From assembly GCF_037038585.1 (NCBI RefSeq), contig NC_092560.1:61260049-61324048 (forward strand): a DNA stretch of 64,000 nt. The letters run 5' to 3'. The position numbers were made by a program, and so were the translations under genes. Under the pieces are notes generated by a model. The model was not told the origin of the DNA, made no database searches, and saw nothing but the letters and a program-made list of their open reading frames with translations. This DNA comes from Patagioenas fasciata (Eukaryota > Chordata > Aves > Columbiformes > Columbidae). Positions 1-13,900 of this stretch are shown piece after piece (position 1 is the stretch's first letter; every line of letters begins with the position of its first letter).

Positions 1-1797
1 AATGGGGGCTGCCATCTTTGTAACAGAAAAAAATATAACTGTTAGGGCAGGGAAGTTTTTCTTTTCCTTTGTGGGCCTTCTTCTAAGTATCATCAGCAAC
101 ATGCAAAAGATAAACCTCTGTGTTAAATAGGGAGACTAGATGTATGTTTAACCTCTTGCCCTTATTTTTCTAATTGGCTTCCATTAGGAACAAAAAGTTA
201 AATATCTCTAAATACGAATAACTGATATGTTAAGGTGAACTTTTCAACTGGATTACAGCTCTTTAGAAAAAGACAGTATTACAGAGTTTTGCGTTAAACC
301 AACAGGCTGTTTTACTGTAGTGATGCATCTATACTTAGAACACTAAGTCCGTGTTTACTTTTGATAAGTCATGGCAGAAATTTTGTTTAGTTGCAGCAAA
401 AATGAAAGTAACAAGTAGTTAAAATTCTCATGTGTTAAAGAAAATCTGGAAATATCATGCTACAGATCTTGGGTTTGTTATTCAGTGTTAGACTTTTCCA
501 TCTCCAGAGACATTAGGTAACCAAGTCTTGAAATATGGTTGTGTTATTTTCCCTTTCTTCAGATACAGGGACTGAGGCAGAGAGTTTAAAGACCAGGATT
601 TTCTCTCTTTTATCTTTATTCCAGTTTATTACACTATAAATCCCTGGACTGATGGTTCTACTCTGTTCCTTATTTCATGATGTTCATGCTTCTAATAGCA
701 ATGATAATTGAAGGGTAAAGTATAATACTGTTTATTTTGTGTAGCAGACTATGTCTCCAACATACATGTCTATGTATGACAGATTAAATTACAATTTTAA
801 CATTAGTTAAAGATACAGAAAGTGAAGAAAAGTCTACAAAAGTGATTGAAAAGAGGCAATAGACAGTTCTGTTTAAAGATGAATGTATTGGAAAGTGTCT
901 TCTCCTGGTAAAAATGCCTGTCAGCCAGTAGAGTCAAGAAAATTGGCAATGTTTGGTTCTTAATGAGCAAAGCTAGGAGCTGCTGGTAACCTATAAGCTA
1001 TCCTTTGGAAGAGTCTGGGAACTGAATTTGTTTTGTCATGAAAGAGAGATGTTTTAAGTGCTATGAATGTATTCACTACAGATACCAGGTGGAGAGACAG
1101 TCTGCAAAACACCAGATCTTGCATATAAATTCTAAATTCTTAATTTTATTTCCTTGTCATATTGCTAAGCTTTTATGGGTAAGTTAGTGTTTAGGAGAGA
1201 TTTAGCTTAAGAAAAGATATTCACCCAGGCACAGAAGAAAATTGTCTACAGAATGGCAGGAGAAACAGGTCTGACATTGAACAAATGCAGAGACTATTGC
1301 AATCAGGGAATCGCTACCAGAAGTGAGTAAAGGAGAAGCCCTCCAGCAGCTTGTTCTAACTCCTCTGGTGGAGGTTACTAAATCTCACCAATTCACGTTA
1401 GCATTCCATAATTTTCTCATGCAGAATCACACATCGTAGCTTTACTGGCTTAAATACAAGATTTCAGTCATCCTGACTGATACTATTTAAAGCAAGTGAA
1501 CACTGCAGTCTTTGGAGAGCAGCTAAGCTCTATCTAGGGAAATCACATAAAGACTGGCTGGTATACTTTTTTTTTCCCTTTAGTCATGATTCATAACAGG
1601 GGTGCAGGATGTTTTAGAAGGAAAAAACGTAGTGTGAAAAGGAGTGACATTTGATAGAAAATCACCAAAATTATTTAGAATTTTCACAGTGAAGGAGTTT
1701 TGACCCTGTACGTAAGTGTAGCAGTCCAGGATCTCAGTTATGCATTCCTTGTATTTCTCTGATACTGGCAATGTAAAGAAGCCAATTTATTCACACT
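1..1797. other. Intronic stretch without recognisable features
   Basis: AT-rich unique-looking sequence of FGF10 intron 1. No CR1 terminus, LTR end, long microsatellite or coding-like frame was found. The short minus-strand frame at 1580-1771 has no family resemblance. Confidence 0.6.
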
Positions 1798-2458
1798 GTG
1801 ATTTCAATTTCTATTAAGAGTATCATTTCAGCACCTTATAAAAGTAATAATACCACCTTAGAACCTAGTCCAGGAGAAAATACCAGTCAATTTTATGCGT
1901 TGTGCCAATCCTGGAAAAAGCTGCAGATGTCAGCTTTACAGAAGGCTGAAATAGCCAAAGGAAAAGGTCAGTCTTTGGATAAAGAGGAAAAGGAAATTAA
2001 AAAGGAATTCTTTCTGCTGCAGGCTGCAGTGGAGAGGGGCAAGAGCACTCTGAATTCACACAACAAGCGCCTCATCTTTTGTGCCCTGCAACTACCTTAG
2101 AAATCCTATCTTCTCCTTATCTGCATAAATTTCAAAGGTAAAGCACTAATATTGGAACTATTCCCACTGGATAGCTTCAGCAGGCAGCTTCTGAGGAACA
2201 GCAGTTTATGCACAGTATCAACAGCATCTTTACTACACTTCCAGAACACTCCCTCATCCACAGGATGGGCACCTCCATGTGGCCTCCCCCACCTACAGAC
2301 ATCCTGTCTGTGGCACTTGAAGAGCTGCAGGTGGGTAAGGAGTGTTTTGTGGCTCTTCGTGTAGAACACGGATGTTCTGTGAAGCCATTAATATTTAACC
2401 AGTGGACTTATGCTACTGAAAACCCAAATCTCTTCTCATCTTCCTCTGTCTTCTTTTA
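1798..2458 (+). pseudogene. Decayed coding fragment, parent not identified
   Basis: The first 100 codons read like a charged helical or coiled-coil protein, with KKLQMSALQKAEIAKGKGQS, then LDKEEKEIKKEF and LNSHNKRLIFCALQLP. A TAG follows, but the same frame continues coding-like (ELFPLDSFSRQLL). Near 2195 the coding-like reading shifts by one frame to EEQQFMHSINSIFTTLPEHS, PPPPTDILSVALEELQ and NQWTYATENPNLF. This reads as one ancestral protein broken by a stop and a frameshift, with no visible introns, so a processed pseudogene is the simplest explanation. I could not name the parent gene. It lies in sense orientation within FGF10 intron 1. Confidence 0.45.
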
Positions 2459-5160
2459 ATATCAACTTTTGGTGGATCACTTCGAAGTGGTCAGGCAGCC
2501 CTTCTGTCCCAGGATCAGGAACCAGCCACCTTTGCTCTCTGGTTTACAATGACTAGGGAGCTCTGCTGCCTGTACAGCCTCCCCCTGGGCATCTGTTAGA
2601 ATTGGTTGGTGTATGTCTGTTAATTGAACAGCTGTCAAGTCACAGGAAATCAGAACTAAAGAAAACCTCAGGGGAGCCCCAGCATAGCCCATTGTTGCCA
2701 GTGCTTGTTATATAAATATCTTAAGTTTACCAAGTTCAGTTAACACCAGGTAGGTTTTCTCACCACACGCCTTAGCTGAAGGCGGTTCCACAATCTCACT
2801 CCTCTAAGGGCTATAGATAATTCTTATTTTCAACCAAAATGCCTTCATAAACAGCACATCTCTTCCTGCTCTTTTGTCCCAGTAGTGTCCTTCACTGCAC
2901 TACAGCTTTTCTTTTAGAGTTTACCACCACAATGTACACATTGGAGGCAGTTATATTATCTTTTTTTTTGACTCTGCTAAACTTAGTCTGTCAAGTTCAT
3001 TGCTAAACAGAGAACAGTGTGCTGAGACATAGCCCACCATCTTCCTGCAGGTTCTGGATGCAAAGCAATTTAGCTATATCTCCATAGGTTAATAAGCAAT
3101 GTGTCTTGGTGGAGCATATTCATTTCCATGGCGCACCCTGGAAACATAACAGTCTTCCCTTCCAAAGCCAAGTGTAATAGATTTTCTGGGGCAATTTAAT
3201 TTGAAGTATTCCATGTGGATCTTCTGGTTGATTCTGTGTAGGCATGCCTTTATCTTGTACATAATGCTTTCATTCTCCCACCTTTATAGAACTGCTTCTA
3301 GGTGCCTGGTCTTAAACCAGAACTATGGACCATGTCCCAGACCTAAAAGAAGAATTCCAAGATTGCCAAAACTAACAAACCCGCCAAACAGACCTCACAT
3401 CTGGCACTTGGCAAAGGTTGCTCTATGCCCAATTAGTGAAAGAAACGTGGGCTATAGAAATGGGCCTGGTTTACAGTGTGTTTGACAGGACAGAGTGTTG
3501 GAATGTTTAAGTACTCTGTTAAGAGTGATGATCAGAATACAACTGTTGTAGACAAAGGTGGAGTGAAACAATTTATCACATATTCTTTTTGATTTGCATT
3601 GAGACTTCTCCTGAAATTTGAAAGGAGAATATTGGTTTATGGGTATTTTGGGGAATGAACTTATTCTCCCCACTTTCTCAACAATGTTGAAATGCTAAGG
3701 CATTTTCGAATTAAAGTGAATATAGAATATTGAAACAGACTTTCCTACAAAATGAAAGTCCAAAATTATGTCAGTTCACATGAAGCATGACATTTTGTGG
3801 GAATTAGTTAGAAATATATCATCAAAACTATCCAAATTGAGTTTCTTTCTTTACTATGAGAAGCCTAACAAGATGTTTCTCTGTTTCTTTTAAAAGTATA
3901 AAAAATATATTTTTTCATAAGTTTTATAAAGCTGAATTTAAATTTTGATCGAAGCTCATTATTTCTGTGAGGAAACAAAATTAATAGGATATTTTCAAAT
4001 GAAATAATGCTTCGTCTTAAAGGTTCCATATATAGCTTACTAATTTCAAAATAGGAAAAGAATTGGAGAGCGAGCAAACAAATACTCAGAAGAGAGTTGT
4101 GGTATTCTTTGCCAAAATAATCAGGCTCTTCATTGACATGATGCTAAACACAAAGAATGACTATGTTGTGTTTTGTACAGGCCTGTGTCCAAGTTTTTTC
4201 CAGGCAAGCACTTCAACCATCTGTAAAATGTCTAAGTTAATACTTGAAGCTCCAGGCACTGATGTCTGTACGGCTGAAAGAGTAGACAGTTCCAGCTAGT
4301 CCTTAGGTAGCTTCAGTCCCTAAGAGTTACTGAATTATTGAATTAGAAATTCTAGAGAAGTAGGGCGCAGAATGGCTTAACACTGTGTGCAGAACTGTTG
4401 CTTCCCAATTGCTCATTATCTCCCTGTCCCGCAAGAAGAGAATAGGCAGAGCTCTACTTTTGCTTCCTTGGCTTCATTCCCCAGTGTTATCAATGATTTT
4501 AGGGTAAACATTAGGAAATATGCTTGTTTTCTGATCCACAAGCAAAGCATTGCTTTCCCCTGATTTTTTTCAGGAGTAACAAGACAACTGCTGTTTGTTC
4601 TGCATACAGAGCAAGCTGAGCAACCAGGACATTTTTTCATGAAGTTGTGTCTTTTCTATGTTGAACACACATTCATATTTAGAAAAGCACTTTAGGAAAC
4701 TATGTGTTAATTGTGGCTGTGTATTTGCATTTTTTATAATCCGTTTAGGTCTCTTGCCTCTGTATTGAGGAGAAGTGAAAAGAATGTGTTGACTTTTTTT
4801 TTTTTTTTTCCATATTGTGACAGATCTTTGCAATATAGTATTTCCTGAAGCCTTTAGGTATAATTTCACTTGTTCCTGCCATTCTAAGATAGATATATCA
4901 GCCAAAACTATTCTTAGTGATCTCCTGAATGCATCAAGATGTCATAGAAGTGTGGACTGTTGCAGCTGATATATGGAGATAATGGGCACCACATGACAAT
5001 TTTTTTTTTCTGTTTTCCTTTTCTTTTTACTGTCTGTACATCTGGATTTAATCAGTGACTTCTCAGTGAAATGTTGCAATTGGGCCTGAACAAAATCTTT
5101 GCTCTTCTCTGTTATGTACCTGTGGATTACTGGTGAAACTACATTAAGAGGCTACAGAGG
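2459..5160. other. Intronic stretch, unique AT-rich
   Basis: No mobile element or gene recognised. A T16 tract lies at 4794-4809. Short open frames at 3201, 3452, 4063 and 4570 lack family motifs and look like chance. Confidence 0.55.
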
Positions 5161-5440
5161 TTAATTATGCCTGAAAGTTTCCAGCACTGCCCACATCAGT
5201 TGACACTCTCGGCGCACTACATAAACAATCCAGCAGAAGCTCTCATTAGCAAAGCAGGAGAGCTGCACTTCCCAGCCTCTGCGCTGTCTGCTTGCCTTTC
5301 AAAGACTTTACACGTGGTTGTATATTTTGCAAGAGTCATTTATGCATTCAAACAAGTCTGTTGGTCAGCTGCACATTCAGTGTGTGTTGTTGCTTTCACA
5401 TATGTAAGGGAAAAGATTCCTACCTATCTAAAATTTAATT
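5161..5440. promoter_or_regulatory. Possible conserved non-coding element (weak)
   Basis: This block is of more balanced composition than its surroundings and dense in short developmental-factor-like motifs: TTGACA (MEIS/TALE-like), ATAAACAATC (forkhead/SOX-like), CATTAGC (homeodomain-like), and an E-box-like CAGCTG near 5366. An accidental 122-codon frame runs across it. Motif density by eye is weak evidence. Whether it is a limb or lung enhancer of FGF10 is pure inference from its position in the intron. Confidence 0.2.
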
Positions 5441-5540
5441 TAACACCTAAATGGTCATTTCTAAAAGCTTTATTTTTATTTCAAGTAACTAATCTTTCTT
5501 ACTTTTTCAATAAAAGCTTAAAGTTATTTTGGTAGAACAC

Positions 5541-6978
5541 CTGCATACATTATAGTTGTCACAGACTTTTGAGATTCAGTGATAACATTTTGGAAGAAAA
5601 TTCCATATTGAGCTGGAAAGTACCTTTCATCAGGTAACTAGCAAAACTGATTGAAGGGGACTGTTCTCAAGAGCACAATGTAAGCATGCTGATAGATCTT
5701 TGCTCTCTTTTTAATAGAATCCTTGTAAGTGTTAGTTTAAAACCACAAAGCATAAGGTTTTCAAACAAAAGCAGTCCTCAGGACAATCATGCCTCATTTA
5801 AGATTACTTTATTTCAAACCAAACTCCAGTGAAATTGGTTATCTCCTACGCAAAACAAACGAACGAAAGTGCAAGTACCTGCTTCCCTCTATCTCTTGTT
5901 ATGATGTTTTCCTACATTCCAACACCATTTCCTTTACTCTTTTTGAAGAGAAGAGGCAGCTTAATGCTTTGGAGTGTGCAGGAACAAGTTGAGGAAGGGT
6001 TGGAAGGTCAGCCAGTGAGCTCAAAGCGTGGCAATTCACTTCTGTCTCACCTCATTCCTGCTTCTTCAGAGCAGCAGCACAATAATCTTTTAAATCTGTT
6101 TGATATGGCTCGTATGCTTGAAGCAACTTAGGCATTGCTTGCATAGGAGCTGTCTTGAATTTGCCTACATGAGATCACAGAAGAAAAAAAATCATAGGAC
6201 ACTCAAGGAATTCTACAGGTTGCTAGATTTAATTACTTGAATTTCTAAGGAATTCTTTTGTACCAAAAATAATTGGATCATCATTTTTTTAAGTGGATTA
6301 GATACAAAAACATAATGTAAAACAGTCATTACCTTGAGATATGATGTGGGACATTTTTAGCTGTCAAAATGTGCTTAGAAATGTATAACAAATGCCAGCA
6401 TGATACTGTGAATTGTGAAAAGGAAAAGACACAAGTTCTGCTGTTTGCTGTTGCCAGTAAATGTCTACTTTTGTTTAGACATTATTACTACAAAAGCCAA
6501 GATAAGATGTGCAATTTGCCAAATGTTGCATTGTGCTGTCCAACTTGGGTTTTGAATTAAAATACACATGTGCCAAAAAATATGTTTATGTAATATAGTA
6601 TGTTGTGTAATAAAAGAGTGTTACGTAGTCCAGTTAATGAAATTATTAAATTTTGGCAGAGTGGTGTTAAATTGAGTTTATATTTAATATTGGTTTTGGG
6701 GAGAGTGTGTGGAAGGAGGGTTGAATTCTACCTCATATTGATTGAAAAAGACTAAACTGTTGATATAGTAATGCCGGTAAATGGCAATTAACTGCTATGT
6801 GACAGTACTTTTTCCTAGGAAGACATCTTGGAAGGGGTTTCCTTCAGAGTAAAATAGTCTAAAGTGGAGCTTTTATTCTCTGTAAGCAAGAGTCTGTGTA
6901 GCCAACTTTCCTTGTGGACAGGTGAGATATTGATTGTCCCAGGAGAACCATGTACTGGAGAAAGGGTCTTTTAACTCA
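5541..6978. other. Intronic stretch without recognisable features
   Basis: AT-rich unique-looking sequence. Two overlapping short open frames near 5789-6131 have no family resemblance. Confidence 0.55.
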
Positions 6979-7075
6979 TAGAATCATAGAATGATTTCAC
7001 TTGGAAGAGACCCTCAGGATCATTGAGTCTAACCATAACCTAACCTAGCTCTAGCACTAAACCGTGTCCCCTCAT
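6979..7075 (-). mobile_element. CR1 LINE 3' end fragment
   Basis: Begins with the CATAGAATCATAGAATG terminal octamer repeat, the reverse complement of the CR1 3' end. It continues into the characteristic GGAAGAGACCCTCAGGATCA segment and a short 3' UTR remnant. The element is on the minus strand and severely 5'-truncated, as is usual for CR1. Confidence 0.85.
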
Positions 7076-7085
7076 AGTGCAAGTC

Positions 7086-7142
7086 AAAAAAAAAAAAACA
7101 ACACCAAAACCAACCAAACAAATCAAAAACAAAACAAAAAAC
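7086..7142 (+). repeat. A-rich (CAAAA-type) low-complexity tract
   Basis: A13 followed by irregular CAACACC, CAAAACC, AAACAAA and CAAAACA units, abutting the 5'-truncated end of the CR1 copy just upstream. Simple-sequence expansion at the junction. Confidence 0.8.
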
Positions 7143-10100
7143 AGTTACATATTCAGTGATAGAAACTGGCCTGTGGAATTAGTGTACTTTATCTTCTGTC
7201 AAATGAGAACTTGATTCTCAAAATAAGTACAGCCATTTCCATTTTTTTGTAAATTATACTACACGTACAATTTGAAAGATCTCATTCCTTATGTCAAAAC
7301 CTTATTGTAGTCACTTGGCTAATTTTCTCGAGGTTAAATATCACTTGGATGGAGGAGTTTGCAGATTCAGCTTTGGTTTCCTTGCAAGTTGCTCAGTCAC
7401 TTTGAGTTGGACAAAATCTGCACACCCCAGCTTTTATTGGTTATGTTTGTTATTTATTTTTCCATTATCAAGATGACCAGTTGTATGTTTCATAAGTAGT
7501 TTTTTGATTGAGAGTGTGGCAAACAAGTTCTATTTGTCCCTTGTTTGGTTTGACGCCCTTCCTGGACAGTAACACTTAATTAGTCATTGTCCAATCCCAG
7601 GAATTTGAGTAACTTGTTGGTTTTGTTTGTTTATTCCGTCCCATCAGTAAGTACAGTAGTGTAAGACATATCTTGGAACAGAAAATGATGTGAAATGTCC
7701 ATGTTGAAAAATTGCTCATTATGGGTAAAAAAAGTTAAACCATTGCACCATTCGTGAATTCATGTTGATTGTGCAATGAGAGGTGACACTCTTCTAAATT
7801 ATTTATCAGAAAAAGAGAGAAATGGATTGACATTGTTGTAGCTACGAATATCTCTGAAGTCTGAGTATGAAATTGAACACTTTTCTAGGAAAAAAAAAAA
7901 AGTAAGTCAAAATATGAAAATCCAATATATTTAAGCCAGTTTGAAATAAAACTGTCTGAAAATCAACAATGGCAGTTGTGCTGTCAGTTTAGTTGTATAC
8001 TACTCTTTCTTCTGAGCAATAGCTTTCTAGTTTGGGTTTCACTGTATAAAAATGTTAGAAGAAAATTCATGTTATAGAGAGATTTCCACATAGACAAAAA
8101 TATTGGCCCTGTTCCTTTTTGAATGATTTGTGTAAACACCTGCCACAACTCAATCCAAAAATGTTCAGTGAAGTCAATGTCCACTAAGCTTCAGAATTTC
8201 TGTCTTTACTGTCAATATTTCCAGTTGTTGCAAACTAGGTAAAGAGAAGGGAGGGTTGCATTTTCCTTAGCTTATTTTGCTGTAGCAATAAGCAAAGAGG
8301 CAGCTAAACGTGTTAAAGTATTGTTTTGTTTGGATGGATTCAAGTCAAACCTTGACAGCTTGTGTTTATATAAAATCTTTCCCTTCAGTTTTATTTTAAA
8401 TTAAAAGAACTTTGAAATCTTCAATGCTGGAAGCTAAGACTTTGGGTATCCACTGATGGTGTCCAAATGTACGTACTTTTCTGCACATTCAGCATTTATA
8501 GCTCCTGTCCAGAAGGACATGCCAAATAACCTCACTCTGCTCACATACATTGGAACAAAATAGTTGAGTAGATAAGGAAGACAAGACAATGCCCAAAACA
8601 AGAAGATGAAATATGAGAGATACATTTATATACAATTGTAAACAACAGTGTCATCACTAACATACATCTCATGACCATTTTCTTAACAGAAATATTAATG
8701 TAAAATGACCAGGTCTGACTGCCCAGCTGTAGGAGAGTATGAGGTGTCTTGTGTTAAAGGTGTAGAGAAACCATAAGAATTGAAAAGAGTAGGTGTGTGT
8801 ATGTGTGTGTGAGTGTGTATTGTACAAAGAATAGATTAAAAAACAGATGTCATTTTACTCTGGGTGGTTTACTGCAAAATAACTTTTCTTCTTGAATATT
8901 TTTTTACTAATTAATCATTTGACTTGTTACCTAGCTGCCTGGCTACAGTTGTTTTGCCTAGACACACAGATGTATGAGCATACATTGCAGGGGATTTGGA
9001 GGAAGGATTTACAGTACTTTACTGAAGTTAGCCACGTGAAATAAAAACAAGGGCATTTCTGTTAGAAACCTGGCTTCAGCTAGTGTCTGCCTAACCACTG
9101 TTGAGTCTAATGAATAGCAATGGAGCCTGGTATTACGAAGTGCAGGGAATCATCAAAGGTAATAAAACTGAGATCAGACCAAAGCAGCATCTGGGAGTGA
9201 AGTTTTAAGTAGCAGACAGGAATGTGTACTAATTATTGTGTTATTAATACATTGCATGTGTTGCTTGAGTGGAGATGGTGTGACTAGGGGCAGGCAGTAG
9301 CACAGCTAGTAGCCCTGGATTTTATCCATCACAGATTCTGTATTAAAACTCCAGCTGCTTTATAACTTTCCTAATGCTGCATATTCCCATGGAAAACCTG
9401 TCTGTTGAACTGAGCACACCACTTGTTTCAGATGTCACCAAATTTATGGAACAGCCTAGGACCATTTGGCTTCCTGCTAAACTGAATTGAAAGCTTAGAA
9501 GAGACAGCTGGACAATGTTTCACTGCTACTGAAATATTTGCATTGTATACATCAGACAGTCAAGTTCATCAGTGTGCTTTGATGGCTTCTTTCCTTTATA
9601 TACAGGAGGAACATTTAGTTGAGATGATATTGCAGCATTGCCTTCAAACACAGCATTCCAAGGTGTCTTTTATGCTTAGACAAGACTGTTCTTCAGTCTG
9701 TTTTTCCTTTTCATAGATCAGGAGGCTTTGGAGAAAGTATCGTTTTCTTGTCTGTACAAAGTGTGCCAAACAAATACAGAGCAAGCACACTTCACCAGCC
9801 AAAAAAACGTCTTTATCCTGAATTTTACGTGTTTATTATTTGAAGGTTCGAATCTGTGAGATGAAATACAAATCAACCATTTGAATGGAATAATATTTAG
9901 CATTTGTGCTTCAAATTTTCAAAGCCATAGCAACATAAGTTAATTAATGTTCTGGAGGCACAGGAAGCAATAAAAGTCCTGTAATGCTTTGAATGTGTTG
10001 TAACAGGATAACATAATCAGCTTACATGTCTGCATGAGAAATAGTCTTGAATATTAGCTGCAGTAATAGTGTCATAAGTGAAGTAATAATTTTTCTCTAC

Positions 10101-10880
10101 GAAGTCTTCTAAATTTAATAAAAATGCAGAAAATTCACCTGTTACCGTCACTGCTGTTTGCATAATTTTCAGTTTATGTCCTGTTCTGCTCCCAGACTTC
10201 TTGGGCTATCTGGTATCAATGAAAAATCATAGCATTATGACACATGTCAATGGATTTTACGTCTCTCATCTAGTAGCTTTGTGAAGCTCTTATGGGAAAT
10301 TTTTATTTCTCATGTCAGTCTGAATGTTGTCTTCATGTCAGGGAAATATTTTAGTTGCTTATAAGTAATATGATATGTAATTTGTCTATTAAGGGCATTT
10401 GTAGGATGTGGTATCAAATACTTAATGAACTGTCTTGTAGTTGTCAATTGATGAAAAATTTTGGTAAGATTTAGTTAAAAGTAGAGAGGTACTGAAGGAC
10501 CTCACATCACCATCCCTTTGATGCGGGAAGGGAATTGCATTTCTGATTTGATCAAGAGCACATGTCAGTAACAGTCACGTTTTGTTGTCACAGGGCCATC
10601 AGGAAAGAATGCAGCAGGGTATAGGCCATCAGCTTGATTGTGGTTCTCTGGATCTGTCCTATGATAGTCAAGATTTTCTCACCCCTGTCATAAACTATCC
10701 AGTGACCAGATGCTATCACACTAAAGAATTTGCATTAGAAAAGAGAAAGGGGAAGTGTACTTTAGTTCTGGGCTTTGTCCACTCTCCTGTACATTATTTT
10801 TGCCAGGCTACCAGGACTCCAATTAGGTTTTTCCTATTCTAATTTTTCTCTCACACTCTAGTGGTGAGAAAGTCTGATTT
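7143..10880. other. Intronic stretch, unique AT-rich
   Basis: Contains an imperfect GT microsatellite at 8793-8819 and nothing else I can classify. Short open frames here show no recognisable motifs. Confidence 0.55.
8793..8819 (+). repeat. Imperfect (GT)n microsatellite
   Basis: GTGTGTGTAT followed by GTGTGTGTGA and GTGTGTAT: about 13 dinucleotide units with interruptions. Confidence 0.85.
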
Positions 10881-10895
10881 TTATTATTTTTCCGT

Positions 10896-10931
10896 TCCCC
10901 CAACCCTCACCCCCACCCCCCCACCCCCCAA
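10896..10931 (+). repeat. C-rich low-complexity tract
   Basis: CCCCAACCCTCACCCCC followed by ACCCCCCCACCCCCCAAC, conspicuous in an AT-rich setting. The complementary strand is G-rich and could in principle form a quadruplex-like structure. Confidence 0.8.
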
Positions 10932-13900
10932 CTCTGTAGATTTTGAAACCATACTTGTCACTGTCAATTTTGCTTTGTAACCTATTTTACTTTGGACACA
11001 AAAACCCACTTATTTGATACCAGTGATAACAGTGGTTTGGTCAGCCTCCTTGATGCAGAATGGGAATACTTCTGAAATCCCAAAACATTTCCTTGGCTAA
11101 AGACATGGCTTTCCACCCATTTCTCACTAGCAGTTGCATATTTATCCATGAAATCTCCATAAGACGCTGTGGGTGGTAATGTGTAGAGGGCAGCTTTCCC
11201 ACCACAGCAGTTTTCCTCAATACAGATTTATTTCTCTTTTGCTCTGCAGAGATTTCAATCTTAATCACTATTAAACTTAGGCCTGGTGTTTGTAGGCCAA
11301 TATTAACTGTATGAGGAAATAAGCTATATTGAACCTTACAGCTCCTTGGATACCCATTTGTTACTTTTTGTCTTTAAAATTGGATAATTATTTTGAAAGT
11401 TTCCTCATCCTGACCAGAGGCAGAATAGAATGTACAAAATCCTGGCACCAAGACTTTCATTACAAACTCCAGCCTGGAGGCAGATTGGTGACTCTCTGCA
11501 GAAAACCTCATCCATGCAGAAAGCAAAGGACCAACAAAAGCAGAGTCCTCTGGCTGACTCCTGTAGATGAGAGCGCTCTGTGTACATAGCAGGGGGCAGA
11601 CAGCAGACAGCTTTTCACATCTTTGTCAGCTCTGAAGTCAGCACTCCTCAGAAATTCATGGCACAAAAGTATGAGAGCAGCAGGGTCTCCCTCTAATTGA
11701 TAAATACCAGTTTGCAAATGCCCTCCATTATATAAAGATTGGCTGGAACCAGAATGAGCGTCACATATCTTATGCTGTTAACTTGTGAACTGAATTCAGA
11801 AAATTGAGATGTGTACCTGTCTTTTGCTATTAAATGGTCCAACAGGCCGAGAAGTCATTTGGTTCCAATCCAGTGGATACAGATCTTAGCTCAGTTAGAA
11901 GATGCCTTTCTGGCAAATATAGTTATTTAATGTACACTGTGGGCTTCCATTGCAGCCTGGTCCAAACGCAAATGTTGTGGCTGGATACAACAGGCAACCA
12001 CCTCTCCTTCTCTTGTAAGGTGCATGGAGTACCACTATCCCACTCCCATCATACTCATGGGGCCTAAGTAGAATGTAGGCATCAATATATTGAGAGTTTT
12101 TCTTCATTTAATGGAGCTCATTGGAGGTTTCATACCCACAGGCAAGAATTATTTTTAAAACAGTAGTTTTTAACAATATTATAGGATGATCTCATATAAA
12201 ATGTAAAATCTGTTAGAGGAACAGGTGTTCATTCCTAAACCTTGCAATGGCACAGAGTCTGTCATCTTACTCAAGTCAGATTTTTTGTTTATGATTTTAA
12301 GATTGATTTCAAAGTATTCTTCTACTTTAACTGCTTAAAATTACATGATTATAATTATCTCACTATATTTTGTTATTTTGTAAGTGCTACTGCCTAGCAT
12401 AATAGAAGTACAAACAAAACAGAAGGTAAGATTTGTTGAGTCTAAACTGTACAGAAGTGCTAAATACTGCCATTCAGATGTTGCCTTTCAGCTATTTCTA
12501 ATGGATACTCTTTAAGCAAAGAAACGAAGTAAACAGAACCATTTAATAAAGTACACCAAAGCAAATCAGTCAGTTGCAATTTATAATGCATTTCATTTTC
12601 AGTTTCTATCAGTAAGCTACCTCTGTATTTCCAACCATTAGAAAACTGAACTTACAAATTAAAACTAAGTTCAAGTTATATGAAAGTACCTTGTGAATAC
12701 AATGTATTATTTTCTAATAAAAAAGCGAGTAAAAGGATTTGATTTTCTGCTGCTGCAATTGAAAGAAAGATTGCTCTAAATTGTGTGTTGTTTACAACCT
12801 AAAGACATTGAATAGGTTCTCCCATATAGTAACATCATCTTGATTTAGTCATCTCATAAAAAGAATTACTGAATATTTTTGAAAGTACACTTAAAAGATG
12901 TCAGGTCATTCTTTCATTGTTTCTAGTTGTTTGGGGGGAATTTTCATTCTATGAAGAAGCTGGGTGCTGGAACCACATGGGCCACTTTCTGAGCTGCTTT
13001 ACGAGCATTTAAAACTTAGTCCCAGCACAACTGAAGCCTTTCATTTTTGACTTTGGAAGTGGCAAGGAAAAAATGAGCAGAAAGAGGACATGTCAGGAAG
13101 TGTCATCAGACTAGGGATTTCAGTATTTGTTGTAATAAATGCAGGACCTTAAGGTTACAAAATGAGGCATTTGCTTCTGGTTTAGGAGCAAGAAAATGTT
13201 TCCTTCTTTAGGCATAAGTTTAGTGTAAGAGAAGATTGAGTAGAACTGCAATGTGCTTTGAAGTAAGCTGTGCCCCAAGCACATTTGCCAGTTTGGGTGA
13301 AAAGGGTGAGAAGAGACTGGTTCTTGGTGCAAACTCAGAGATTAGACTGAACTATGGGGAATGAGCACTGAAAGGCAGTAGAAATTGACCTTGACCCTCC
13401 ATTTGCTTGAGTAAGTGAGTAGCAGTATATTAGAAGCCTCGACTTTGTCTACCAGGGGAACAGAAGGTTCAGCAGTTAGTGCATTTTAGTGCCTCTTCTT
13501 TGGAAAGAATCAGAATAAACCTTAAAAGAAAGCTTTTTGTTTATTTGTTTAATTTCAAGCAATTTGCACAGTTCTGATTTATGCTCTTCTTTCTTTGGTA
13601 GAAAGCATTAAAGAGCTCTTGCTTAAATCCAAGGCAAACGTTTTCTTCATAGTGTAAATCAAAGTTATCTTCCCATGACATTGTGATGCAATCTCATATC
13701 AGTGATAGATGTAGAGCAACAAAATATACTGCTTAAGTTGGCAAAAGTTAGTTTTCTGACAGAGACAAAGTCGGTATCACGTCCTCAGTGGATTTTATGC
13801 ATCTGTTCATTACCATAGGAAAAAAGTAGCAGCTGGAACTTCAGGACCTGGTGTTCTCCTTCAAACCAGCAGTTTTGCTATTAACTTCATTGGGAGTAGG

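Noticed and set aside
5167..5535. 122-codon plus-strand open frame
   Set aside because: No domain, signal peptide or family motif, and no splice sites in suitable places; kept only as a possible non-coding element.
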